The notes under the pieces are model-generated. The model was not told the origin of the DNA and ran no database searches. It saw only the letters and a program-made list of their open reading frames with translations. A program made the position numbers and the translations under genes. This document shows positions 10,740 through 19,409 of a stretch of DNA of 43,596 bases, piece by piece. The stretch lies in contig JAJTGK010000017.1 in assembly GCA_021297815.1 (NCBI GenBank), positions 1 to 43,596 on the forward strand, read 5' to 3'. This DNA is from Planctomycetaceae bacterium (GTDB lineage: Bacteria; Planctomycetota; Phycisphaerae; Phycisphaerales; SM1A02). The stretch's first letter is position 1. Each line of letters starts with the position of its first letter.

Positions 10740-13700
10740 ATGACGCGAAGGAAGAAGATCATCCTCCTGTCGGCAGCGGGTGTGCTCGCGGCGGCGGTCG
10801 CGCTCGCGCCCACGATTGCCTCGGGCGCGGTCCGCGCGCGCATCGAACGCGAGCTCGAGTCGCGCATCGACGGCACGGTCGCGGTGGGCTCGGCGCGGGT
10901 CGGCTGGTTCGCCTCGACGCGCATCGACGGCGTTGCGATCGACGCGGGCGACGACGGCTCCGCCACGCTCGACATCGGCGTCTCGCAGGGAATCCTCGCG
11001 CTCGCCTTCGGCCACGCGATCGACATCGCGGTGTCGGGCAAGGTGCAGAGCGCCGTCGACAAGGACGGCCGATTCGCGCTGCTCGGCCGCCTCAAGCCCG
11101 CCGCGCAAGACGCTCCCGCGCCTTCTCCCACCGAGGCCACGCCGCACGCGGCGCTCGGCGACCGCCGCATCTCGCTGTCGCTCGCGGGCCTTCGTCTCGA
11201 GGCGACCGACGCCGACGGCCACACCTACGAGCTCGACCGCATCGAGGGCGCGGCGGTGCTCGATTCGACGGGCATCCTGATCGACCTCGACGCGGCCACG
11301 GGTTCGCAGGGGCGCGCGGGCACGCTCGCGGTCGAGGCGCGGTCGCGGCTTGCATTCACGCCTGCGGGCGAGATCGACTTCGCCGCGATCGTCGCGGGCG
11401 GCCGCGAGGGTTTCGACGCGCGCGTGAGCGCCACCGACCTCCACTTCCCAAGCGGCGCGGGCGAACTCGTGTTCGAGAAGCTCGACCTCGACGCGAAGTC
11501 GCTGCCGAACGGCTCGGGCGTCGAGGCGCGGCTTGCGCTTGCGGCGAGCGTGGGCGGCGCGGCGGCGTCGACGGCAAGCGCGTCGGTGACGACGGGCCGG
11601 CTGTTCGCCGCCGACGGCGCGTTCTCGCCCGATGTCGCCGCGGTCATCGTCGAACTCGAGGGCAAGGGCATTCCGCTCGGCGCGCTCGGGCCGCTGCTTC
11701 CGCGCGGCGATTCCGGCGCGGCGGTCGATCTCGTGCGCGATCTCGGCCGCTCGCTCGATGTGCGGCTCGAGAAGAAGGAAGGCCTGCGCGCGCGGTGCAC
11801 CGCCAGCAGCCCGCAGTTCGAGGTCGTGGCCGAGTCGTCCTTCTCGCCCGACGGCAAGACGCTGTCCGAGGGCCGCATCGAGGGCCGATTCACCGCGTCG
11901 GTGCAGACGGTCGAGGCGTACGCGGGCGCCACGCTTCCGCGGCCGCTCGCGCTCTCGTTCGATGGGGCCGACATCTCGTGGGACCGCTCGAAGGGCCTCG
12001 CGGGGCTCGCCGGCCAGTTCGCGGCCAGCACGCGGCAGCCTGTCGAACTTCCGCCGATCCGCGGTGAGATCCCGCTGCGCGTCGAGCGCGCGCGGCTCTC
12101 GGCGTGGAAGGCGGTCGACAAGGACATGCTCGCGGTCAGCGCCGCGCTTGCGGGCAACTACGCCCGAAGCGGTCCCGCCGAGTTCGAGTGCTACGGCTCG
12201 TACGGCCTCTCGACGGGCGAACTCCGCGACCTTGCGCTGACTGGCAGCGTGCCGCTCGACGCGGGTGCGCTCGAGACGCTTTCGAACGGCGCGATCGGCG
12301 TCTCGTCGCAGGGCGCGACCGTGCGCGTCGTCACGAACAGCCTCGACCTCGTGCGTGGCGGCGGCGCGATGCCGCTCGTTCCTGCGCGCGGCAATGTGCG
12401 CCTCGAGCTCTCGGGTGCGATCGCCGTCAACGGCGGCGCCACCTCGACGGTCATCAACGATCTCGCGGCCGACCTCTCCTTCCCGAACGGCGCGACGGCG
12501 GGTTCGCTCGTCGTCAACGCGAAGTGCGACGGGGCGCAGACGCGCGTCACGCAGCGGTTCACGCGGATTCCCGAGTCGATCGACGACCTGCCGTCGGCGG
12601 GCATCGAGGGCACGGTCGCCGTGCGCGGGCTCGACCCGTCGTTCATCCGCCGCCTCGCGGGCGGCGAGGGGCGCTCGGCCGATCTCGCCGCGGTGCTTGG
12701 CCGCGGAAAGATGAGCCTCGATGTGCGCAACCGCGTCGAAGGCGATGCGCTCGTCGTCGAGGCTTCGCTCGATGCGGCGGCGGCCGATGCCGCGTGCGCG
12801 CTCCGTTGGCGCGGTTCGGCGATCGACGCCACCGCCATCACGCTCGACGCCACGCTCGACGCCGAAGCGCTCGCGTCGCTGCCCCTCGGCGAAGGCGTGC
12901 AGCTCGAATCAGGCGTGCGCGTGGTCGCGCGGGTGCCGAAGGCGTCGCTCGCCGAGACGCAGGGCCGCTGGGCGCTTTCGGGCGATCTCGCGGGCACGGT
13001 GCGCATCGACGATCTGCGCGTCCTTCGCGCCCCAGGCCTCGCGGCGCCGATCGGCGTCGCGCGATTCGACACCGATGCCGTCTTCTACCCGCGCGACGAG
13101 CGCGTGACCGCCCGCGGAACCGCCGCGCTCGCGGCGGGCGCAGGCGAGGCGCGGTTCGACCTCCGCTGGAAGAACCCCGCCGAGGCGCGGCTCTTCCGCG
13201 GGCTTGAAGGCAGCCTGTCGCTCGTGGGGCTCGATCTTGCGCGCGTCGAGCAGAGCTTCGGCGCCGCGGCGGGCGCGTGGTCGGGCTACCTCGGAGGCGC
13301 GGGTTCGTGCGCGCTCGAACTCTCCGAGCAGGGCGTGCCGCGCGCACGGCTCGAGGTCGGTTTCCCCGCGCTCCGCGGGCAGCTTTCGCTCGAGGTTCCC
13401 GAGGAGGGCGCGCGCCGCATCGCCGTCGTCGCGGGTTCGCTGCAGGGCACCGTCGACACGCGCACGCTCGCGCGGCTTGCGGGCATCGACAACGATCCGC
13501 GTCGGCGCATCGTCGAGCCGATGCAGCTCGTGGCCACGGTCGCGGCCATCCGCCTGCCGCTCGATACGCAGCTGGCGCCGGTCGTGCCCGAGATGGCGCT
13601 CAACCTGTCGGCAAGCGCGACGCCGCTCGAGCTCGAGGTCTTCGACGCGAACGGCGCGAAGACGCGCATCGCGACGCAGCCGCTCACGATGTCGTTGCGC

Positions 13701-14810
13701 GCGACGCGGCTCGTCGACGAGGCGATCGTCGCCGTGCGCACCGACGAGAAGGCCGCACCTGACCCTTCGCGCGTGGGGCGGCTTGAGATCGACGCACGCA
13801 TCCGCGGGGCCGTGGCCGCGCGTGACGGCGACAAGGCCACGCCCGTCGTCGACGGCGAGTTCCGCGCCGAGCAGTTCCCTGCCGCGGCGGTCGACGCCGT
13901 CGCCGCGACGGGTGGAGCGATGCAACGCTACCTCGGCGACACGATCGACGCGCGGATCACGGCCCGCGAGTTCGCGCAAGGCCGCGGCTCGCTCGCGGCG
14001 TCGCTGCGCTCGGCGTTCGCGAGCCTCGACGCCCCCGAGATCGCGGTGTCCGACGGCTTCGTGCGCGTCGCGCCCGCACGGCCGCTCACGGCGACCTTCC
14101 AGATGTCGCCCGCGGTGCGGCAGCAGCTGCTTGCGTCGATCCACCCCGTGTTCAGCGATGTGAACTCGACGGCGCCCGCGCGCTTCACCCTCGACGAACT
14201 CGCGTGGCCGCTCGACGGCGACCGCCGCAGGTTCGACGCGTCGTTCCGCCTCGACACGGGCGAGGTGCGCATCGTCAATTCGGGCCTCACGGGGTGGCTG
14301 CTCTCGACGCTCGGCTCGACGCAGGCGTCGGGCTTCGACGCGTTCGTCGATCCGCTGCGCGGCACCATCAAGGGCGGACGACTGACCTACAAGGACTTCG
14401 CGCTCCGCACGGGCCGCACGCAGCAGGGCACCTGGCGGACCTCGCTCGTCTTCTCAGGCGACATCGACCTCGCGTCGAAGCCGATCCGCGTCGCCTCGAT
14501 CACGACCGCGCTGCCGTTGCGCGACATCGCGAACTGGTCGAGCGATGCGCGCCGACTGTTCGACTCGCTCAACGCCGCGGCGCCGTCGCTCGTCGAGAGC
14601 CTCGTGGTCGGCGTCGAGCTCAGCGGCCCGCTCTTCGACGCCAGCGGCCGCCTCGCGAAGCTCGAGCCGAAGCCGAAGCTCCCCGACTTCGCCGAACTCG
14701 TGAAGGACAACCCGGGCGCGCTGCTGCAGGGCGCAGGCGACATCCTCGACGCGATCCGCAACCGCGACCGGAAGAAGTCCGCGCCTCCTCCTCCGCCGCC
14801 GCCAGAGTGA
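10740..14810 (+). CDS. Large AsmA-like / intermembrane-type protein
   Basis: 1356 aa, N-terminal TM (KKIILLSAAGVLAAAVALAPTIAS) followed by IERELESRIDGTVAVGSARVGWFASTRIDGVAI, typical of AsmA-like beta-rich proteins; Pro-rich C-terminus. Confidence 0.75.
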   Translation: MTRRKKIILLSAAGVLAAAVALAPTIASGAVRARIERELESRIDGTVAVGSARVGWFASTRIDGVAIDAGDDGSATLDIGVSQGILALAFGHAIDIAVSGKVQSAVDKDGRFALLGRLKPAAQDAPAPSPTEATPHAALGDRRISLSLAGLRLEATDADGHTYELDRIEGAAVLDSTGILIDLDAATGSQGRAGTLAVEARSRLAFTPAGEIDFAAIVAGGREGFDARVSATDLHFPSGAGELVFEKLDLDAKSLPNGSGVEARLALAASVGGAAASTASASVTTGRLFAADGAFSPDVAAVIVELEGKGIPLGALGPLLPRGDSGAAVDLVRDLGRSLDVRLEKKEGLRARCTASSPQFEVVAESSFSPDGKTLSEGRIEGRFTASVQTVEAYAGATLPRPLALSFDGADISWDRSKGLAGLAGQFAASTRQPVELPPIRGEIPLRVERARLSAWKAVDKDMLAVSAALAGNYARSGPAEFECYGSYGLSTGELRDLALTGSVPLDAGALETLSNGAIGVSSQGATVRVVTNSLDLVRGGGAMPLVPARGNVRLELSGAIAVNGGATSTVINDLAADLSFPNGATAGSLVVNAKCDGAQTRVTQRFTRIPESIDDLPSAGIEGTVAVRGLDPSFIRRLAGGEGRSADLAAVLGRGKMSLDVRNRVEGDALVVEASLDAAAADAACALRWRGSAIDATAITLDATLDAEALASLPLGEGVQLESGVRVVARVPKASLAETQGRWALSGDLAGTVRIDDLRVLRAPGLAAPIGVARFDTDAVFYPRDERVTARGTAALAAGAGEARFDLRWKNPAEARLFRGLEGSLSLVGLDLARVEQSFGAAAGAWSGYLGGAGSCALELSEQGVPRARLEVGFPALRGQLSLEVPEEGARRIAVVAGSLQGTVDTRTLARLAGIDNDPRRRIVEPMQLVATVAAIRLPLDTQLAPVVPEMALNLSASATPLELEVFDANGAKTRIATQPLTMSLRATRLVDEAIVAVRTDEKAAPDPSRVGRLEIDARIRGAVAARDGDKATPVVDGEFRAEQFPAAAVDAVAATGGAMQRYLGDTIDARITAREFAQGRGSLAASLRSAFASLDAPEIAVSDGFVRVAPARPLTATFQMSPAVRQQLLASIHPVFSDVNSTAPARFTLDELAWPLDGDRRRFDASFRLDTGEVRIVNSGLTGWLLSTLGSTQASGFDAFVDPLRGTIKGGRLTYKDFALRTGRTQQGTWRTSLVFSGDIDLASKPIRVASITTALPLRDIANWSSDARRLFDSLNAAAPSLVESLVVGVELSGPLFDASGRLAKLEPKPKLPDFAELVKDNPGALLQGAGDILDAIRNRDRKKSAPPPPPPPE

Positions 14811-14875
14811 GCGAAGGCGCGCCCGCGGCTGCTTCGCAGCCGCCCGCGCGCCAGTCGCGAACGCTCAAACACGCC
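14809..14875. repeat. 67-bp exact direct repeat, copy 1
   Basis: gagcgaaggcgcgcccgcggctgcttcgcagccgcccgcgcgccagtcgcgaacgctcaaacacgcc; overlaps the last bases of the AsmA-like ORF. Confidence 0.97.
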
Positions 14876-14885
14876 ACGCATCCCA

Positions 14886-14916
14886 GCGCTTCAGGCGATT
14901 CACTCGCCTGAAGCGC
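14886..14916. terminator. Perfect 13-bp hairpin between convergent genes (candidate bidirectional terminator)
   Basis: gcgcttcaggcga-ttcac-tcgcctgaagcgc; no clear T-tract. Confidence 0.6.
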
Positions 14917-14925
14917 CGCCAAAGA

Positions 14926-14992
14926 GAGCGAAGGCGCGCCCGCGGCTGCTTCGCAGCCGCCCGCGCGCCAGTCGCGAACGCTCAAACACGCC
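14926..14992. repeat. 67-bp exact direct repeat, copy 2
   Basis: Identical to 14809-14875. Confidence 0.97.
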
Positions 14993-15002
14993 GCGAACGC
15001 TC

Positions 15003-15560
15003 CTACATCGGCTTTTCGCCAACCGTCTCGTCGTACACCTGCAGCAGCTTCGTCTTGTCGAAGATCAGCTCCTGGCGCGACAGGCCCGTCACCTCGTAGT
15101 GCGGCGTCAGCTCGATCGCATCGCACGGGCAGGCTTCCTCGCACATGCCGCAGTAGATGCAGCGCAGCTCGTCGATGTCGAACTGCTTCGGGTACTTCTC
15201 ACGGTCGCTCCACGGGCTCTCGTCGGCCACGATGTGGATGCAGTTCGCGGGGCACGCCGTGGCGCACATGAAGCACGCCACGCAGCGCACGCGGCCGTCC
15301 TCGTCCTTGTTCAGGCGGTGCACGCCGCGGAAGTAGGGGCGGTACTGGCCGCCCTCCTCGACGGGGCGGTCGTCGCGCTTCATCTCGGGGTACTGCAGCA
15401 CCCAGATGTTCTTCTTGTTCGAGCCGCCGCGGCCGATGTTCTCGAAGCAATGGCGCATGGTCGTTCCCAGGCCCTTGAAGATCGAGGGCAGGAACAGGCT
15501 CTCGCCGCGGGTGAGGCGGGTCGGGGTCACATCGATGACTTCTTCGTCGCGGGTCGCCAT
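15003..15560 (-). CDS. nuoI: NADH-quinone oxidoreductase subunit I-like 2x[4Fe-4S] ferredoxin protein
   Basis: RCVACFMCATACPANCIHI and RCIYCGMCEEACPCDAIELT cysteine motifs with NuoI-type spacing; ATG complement at 15558-15560. Confidence 0.88.
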   Translation of the reverse strand: MATRDEEVIDVTPTRLTRGESLFLPSIFKGLGTTMRHCFENIGRGGSNKKNIWVLQYPEMKRDDRPVEEGGQYRPYFRGVHRLNKDEDGRVRCVACFMCATACPANCIHIVADESPWSDREKYPKQFDIDELRCIYCGMCEEACPCDAIELTPHYEVTGLSRQELIFDKTKLLQVYDETVGEKPM

Positions 15561-15585
15561 GGGATCGGGATGGTACGGTGTCGCC

Positions 15586-16044
15586 GTGACGGACGAAAGC
15601 CGACCAGACCCGACGCGCAGCGATGATTCAGACGCGAAATCCCGCACCCGCGAGGGTGGGCCCGCTTCGATGCGCGGTTCGCGGTTCTTCTCGAGCGTCG
15701 ATGCGTCGCTGCTCGGGCTCGGAACGCAGATGCTGAGCGAGGTCGTGGCGGGGGTGCTGCTCGGGCTCGGGCTCGATCACATCCTCGGCACGAAGGGGCG
15801 CTGGGTGGTGGTCGGCTCGATCGCGGGGGTCGCGGTGGCGATGGTCACCGTGTTCAGGTTGGCGCTTCGGCCGCAGACGCCGCGGCGCACCGCCCCTGGC
15901 TCCCGCGCGGGGGGTAGCGCGGGGGCGCCTTCCGATGGACGCGGCGAGTCGGCAGCGCCGAGCGCCACGGCCGATGGCGCCGAAGTCACGCCGCCCGCGG
16001 CGGATCACACCCCGCGCAAGCCCGACGAGGAGCAGCGAGCATGA
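15586..16044 (+). CDS. AtpZ/AtpI-like membrane protein of the ATP synthase operon
   Basis: LGLGTQMLSEVVAGVLLGLGLDHILGTKGRWVVVGSIAGVAVAMVTVFRLA; position upstream of atpB. Start could be GTG 15586 or ATG 15670. Confidence 0.75.
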   Translation: MTDESRPDPTRSDDSDAKSRTREGGPASMRGSRFFSSVDASLLGLGTQMLSEVVAGVLLGLGLDHILGTKGRWVVVGSIAGVAVAMVTVFRLALRPQTPRRTAPGSRAGGSAGAPSDGRGESAAPSATADGAEVTPPAADHTPRKPDEEQRA

Positions 16045-16457
16045 CCACCAACTTCCCGCAGCCGCAGTATCCGACCACGAAGCTGCTCGTCGCCATCGCC
16101 GTCACGGGCCTCGCGCTCCTCGCCCTGTGGTGGGGCATCCGCGACGCGGCCCAGCTGACGCCAGAGGTCTACCGGGGCGGAGTTCTCGGACTTCTCGTGG
16201 CCACGGCTGGCCACCTCGCAGGCACCCTGGTCGGGTCCGCGCTCGCACCATCGAAGGGGGCCGCGTCGGCGTACCTCGCCTCGACGGCGGCCCGCTTCAT
16301 CCTCACGCCAATCCTTGCGGTTTTGGTATCCTCTTTCCTCCCCGTGAAGGCCCAGCCGCTCCTGGTCGGCGCCGCCACGGGGTATCTCCTGATCCTGGTC
16401 GCCGACATCGGAACCATGCTCAAGGCGATGAAGCAGCCGGGATCGTCGACACGGTGA
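16041..16457 (+). CDS. Small four-helix-type membrane protein, AtpI-like
   Basis: 138 aa with several hydrophobic segments; ATGA overlap with previous gene; precedes atpB. Confidence 0.6.
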   Translation: MTTNFPQPQYPTTKLLVAIAVTGLALLALWWGIRDAAQLTPEVYRGGVLGLLVATAGHLAGTLVGSALAPSKGAASAYLASTAARFILTPILAVLVSSFLPVKAQPLLVGAATGYLLILVADIGTMLKAMKQPGSSTR

Positions 16458-16522
16458 GCCCGTCCAAGTGAAGTCCACCGCACCACCCCGTCGGGTGGAG
16501 CGGCATCAGCAGAGTCAGGCGA

Positions 16523-16544
16523 CTTCGTGAAGGTTTTCACGAAG
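16523..16544 (+). promoter_or_regulatory. 9-bp hairpin in the atpB leader
   Basis: cttcgtgaa-ggtt-ttcacgaag ending 16 nt before the atpB ATG. Confidence 0.5.
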
Positions 16545-16560
16545 CAAAGCAGAAGCACAC

Positions 16561-17577
16561 ATGAGCCTCTCACTCAGCCTCGTCAACCTCACCGACCTCG
16601 CGACGGGCGTGCTCGCCGCAGGCGGCAACCCGATCGAGCATGTCGTCGACAAGGACATGCACGGCCTTTCGATCGCGGGCCAGAAGGTCGCGCTCAGCGC
16701 GGTCTCGCTCGTGGTCGGCGCGGTGCTCGTCTTCGTCGTCCTCTTCCTTGCGGCCAAGCGCATCGAGACAGGTCCTGCCTCGCAGGGCACCGACCGCTAC
16801 CTCACCAAGGGCCGACTGGCGCAGCTCGTCGAGGTCATCGTGCAGGGCCTGCGCGACGGCGTGATCGAGCCGCTCCTCGGCAAGGAGACGACGGCGCGGT
16901 TCCTGCCGTTCCTGCTCACGCTCTTCTTCTTCGTGCTCACGCTCAATCTCTTCGGCATGATCCCGTTCATGGACATCCAGGAGTTCGCGTTCACGCTGAT
17001 GGGACACGAGCACAGCGTCGGTGCGGGCGAGACGCCCGTCTGGTTCGGCGGCACCGCGACCGCGAGCATCGCCGTCACGGCGGGCCTCGCCACGATCTCG
17101 TTCTTCGCGATCGTCTACCAGGGCTTCCGCGACCTCGGCCCGAAGGGCTTCTTCGAGCACATGGCGGGCGGCAAGGACCTGCTCTACGGGCCGATGATGC
17201 TCAAGCTCGTCGTGCCGATCATGCTCGTGGTCGAGATCCTCGGCCTCTTCATCAAGCCCGCCGCGCTTGCCATTCGTCTCTTCGCGAACATGGTCGCGGG
17301 CCACACGCTGCTCGCGACGCTGCTCGGCTTCGGCGCGATGGCGCTCAACGCGAGCGGATGGGGCCTCGCGGCTCCGATCTCGGTCGTCTCGATCGTGGCG
17401 GCCGTCGCGATCTCGGTGCTCGAGCTCTTCGTCGCCTTCCTCCAGGCGTTCGTGTTCATGTTCCTCACCGCGGTGTTCATCGGCATGATGAGCCACCACG
17501 GCGACCATGGCCACGAGCACGGACACGATCACGATCACGCGCACGGACATGGCCACGGCCACGCCCACGCGCACTGA
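16561..17577 (+). CDS. atpB: F0F1 ATP synthase subunit a
   Basis: GRLAQLVEVIVQGLRDGVIEPLLGKETTARFLPFLLTLFFFVLTLNLFGMIPF...LAIRLFANMVAGHTLL; C-terminal His-rich tail. Confidence 0.97.
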   Translation: MSLSLSLVNLTDLATGVLAAGGNPIEHVVDKDMHGLSIAGQKVALSAVSLVVGAVLVFVVLFLAAKRIETGPASQGTDRYLTKGRLAQLVEVIVQGLRDGVIEPLLGKETTARFLPFLLTLFFFVLTLNLFGMIPFMDIQEFAFTLMGHEHSVGAGETPVWFGGTATASIAVTAGLATISFFAIVYQGFRDLGPKGFFEHMAGGKDLLYGPMMLKLVVPIMLVVEILGLFIKPAALAIRLFANMVAGHTLLATLLGFGAMALNASGWGLAAPISVVSIVAAVAISVLELFVAFLQAFVFMFLTAVFIGMMSHHGDHGHEHGHDHDHAHGHGHGHAHAH

Positions 17578-17684
17578 CAGACCAAACCCGGGCTCCGTGG
17601 GGCCCGGCTGAAAGATTCCATCCTTCAACCGGCGCGTCCCACGGCGTCCGACACCAGACCAACCTCTTTGGAGCACAGACAGCA

Positions 17685-18002
17685 ATGATCAAGATGAGCA
17701 AGATCGTCCCGTTCGCCGCCCTCGCCGCCTTCATCGCCGCCCCCGCCTTCGGCCAGGATGGCGCTGAGGCCGCTGCCGCCGGCGCCGGCATGACCAAGGG
17801 CCTCGCCGCGATCGGCGCCTCGCTCGGCGCGATCGGCGCGGGCATGGGCATCGGCCGCATCGGCGGTTCGGCCGTCGAGGCGACCGCCCGTCAGCCCGAG
17901 GCTGCGTCGACCATCCAGACCCAGATGATCCTCACCGCGGCGCTCATCGAAGGCGTCGCGCTCTTCGCGGTCGTCGTCGGCCTCCTCGCCGTCCTCGCCT
18001 GA
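17685..18002 (+). CDS. atpE: F0F1 ATP synthase subunit c
   Basis: Signal-like N-terminus then GLAAIGASLGAIGAGMGIGRIGGSAVEATARQPEAASTIQTQMILTAALIEGVALFAVVVGLL. Confidence 0.96.
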   Translation: MIKMSKIVPFAALAAFIAAPAFGQDGAEAAAAGAGMTKGLAAIGASLGAIGAGMGIGRIGGSAVEATARQPEAASTIQTQMILTAALIEGVALFAVVVGLLAVLA

Positions 18003-18018
18003 TCGAAGCGAATTTCTC

Positions 18019-18046
18019 GGTGCGGGCGGGGAAACCCGCCTGCACC
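18019..18046 (+). promoter_or_regulatory. 12-bp intercistronic hairpin with GAAA tetraloop between atpE and atpF
   Basis: ggtgcgggcggg-gaaa-cccgcctgcacc (one G-T pair); extended by cgaagc/gcttcg at 18004-18009/18047-18052. Confidence 0.65.
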
Positions 18047-18127
18047 GCTTCGCCCGCCTGCCGCCTGCGGCCGCCGGGCAACCCGACCGAGTCCGCTCGC
18101 CCCGCGAGCCCTTCCGAGCCACGCACC

Positions 18128-18676
18128 ATGACCGACGCGCTCAACCTCGTTCCGCTCACCCTCGCTGCCGAAGGCGGCACCAACCCGCTCGCGTTCAAGC
18201 TGCTGTCGTACGGCACGGCGATCGTCGTGACGCTCGGCCTCTTCACGCTTCTGGCGACGCTCGTGTGGCCGAAGATCATCCGCGGCCTCGACGAGCGCTA
18301 TGCGAAGATCAAGGGCGAGATCGATGCCGCCGAGAAGGCGCGCCACGAGGCCGAGAGCGCCCAGAAGAAGTTCGAGGAGAAGCTGCGCCAGGCGCAGGAC
18401 GAGGCGACCCGCACCATCGCGGAGGCGCAGGCCACCGCGCGCAAGGTCGCCGACGAGCTGCGTGCGAAGAACGACGCCGAACTCTCCGACATGAAGACGC
18501 GCGCGCTCGCCGACATCGAGTCCGCGAAGGCGGGCGCGGTGAAGGAGCTCAACGACCACGCGGTCGCGCTCGCAACCACGATGGCCTCGAAGATCCTGCG
18601 TCGTGAAGTGAGCGCGGGCGACCAGTCGCGCCTCGTCTCCGAGAGCCTCGCCGAGCTCTCGCGTTCCCGCAACTGA
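18128..18676 (+). CDS. atpF: F0F1 ATP synthase subunit b
   Basis: Single TM followed by LVWPKIIRGLDERYAKIKGEIDAAEKARHEAESAQKKFEEKLRQAQDEA coiled coil. Confidence 0.95.
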   Translation: MTDALNLVPLTLAAEGGTNPLAFKLLSYGTAIVVTLGLFTLLATLVWPKIIRGLDERYAKIKGEIDAAEKARHEAESAQKKFEEKLRQAQDEATRTIAEAQATARKVADELRAKNDAELSDMKTRALADIESAKAGAVKELNDHAVALATTMASKILRREVSAGDQSRLVSESLAELSRSRN

Positions 18677-18734
18677 ACCGCACGAGACGCTGCCCGAGCC
18701 ACTGCCTGAAAGTTCGTCGCACACGGAGCGCCGC

Positions 18735-19340
18735 ATGGCCACCACCAAGAACATCGACGAGATCGCAAGCGTGTACGCGCAGAGCCTGCTCGAGGTCTGC
18801 GACCGCGCGGGCGGCAACAGCGCCGCCGAGGCATGCGCGTCCGAGCTGCTGCAGCTTGCCGAGATCGTCCGCGCCGACAAGCGCCTCGCCGAGTTCCTCA
18901 AGACCCCGATCGTCGGCAACGACGCCCGCAAGGCCACGCTCGACAAGGCGCTCAAGGGCCGCGTGAGCGAGCTCGTGCACCGCTTCGTCATGGTGCTCGC
19001 CAACCACGGCCGCGCGGGGCGCCTCGCCGATGTGGCCGACGCGTTCGACGCGCTCCTGCAGGCGCGCCTCGGCCGCATCGAGGTCGCCATGTTCACCGTC
19101 GACGGCAAGGCTTCCGACGAGGTCATTGCCACCGTGAAGCAGCGCGTCAAGGACGCCTTCGCGAAGGACGCCGTCCTGCACCAGTACGCCGACGCCGACA
19201 TGATCGGCGGCGTCAAGCTCCGCATCGGCGACCAGCTCATCGACGGCTCGGTCGCCACCCAGCTCCGCAACATGCGCGAGGCCGTCTCCAACCGCGGCTC
19301 GACCTCCATCAGGTCGCGCCCCGGCGACTTCCTCGCCTGA
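18735..19340 (+). CDS. atpH: F0F1 ATP synthase subunit delta
   Basis: IASVYAQSLLEVC...LLVLANHGRAGRLADV-type core and C-terminal GGVKLRIGDQLIDGSVATQLRNMRE. Confidence 0.94.
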   Translation: MATTKNIDEIASVYAQSLLEVCDRAGGNSAAEACASELLQLAEIVRADKRLAEFLKTPIVGNDARKATLDKALKGRVSELVHRFVMVLANHGRAGRLADVADAFDALLQARLGRIEVAMFTVDGKASDEVIATVKQRVKDAFAKDAVLHQYADADMIGGVKLRIGDQLIDGSVATQLRNMREAVSNRGSTSIRSRPGDFLA

Positions 19341-19409
19341 AACACCGAATCACCGAGACCAACTTCAGATCCCGCAGGGCATAGGCCCCGCACCCACGAG
19401 GACACATCC

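Noticed and set aside
17685-17760. Novel fusion at the N-terminus of subunit c
   Set aside because: The extra hydrophobic segment ending in AFGQDG looks like a signal-type N-terminus, a variation known in some bacterial c subunits.
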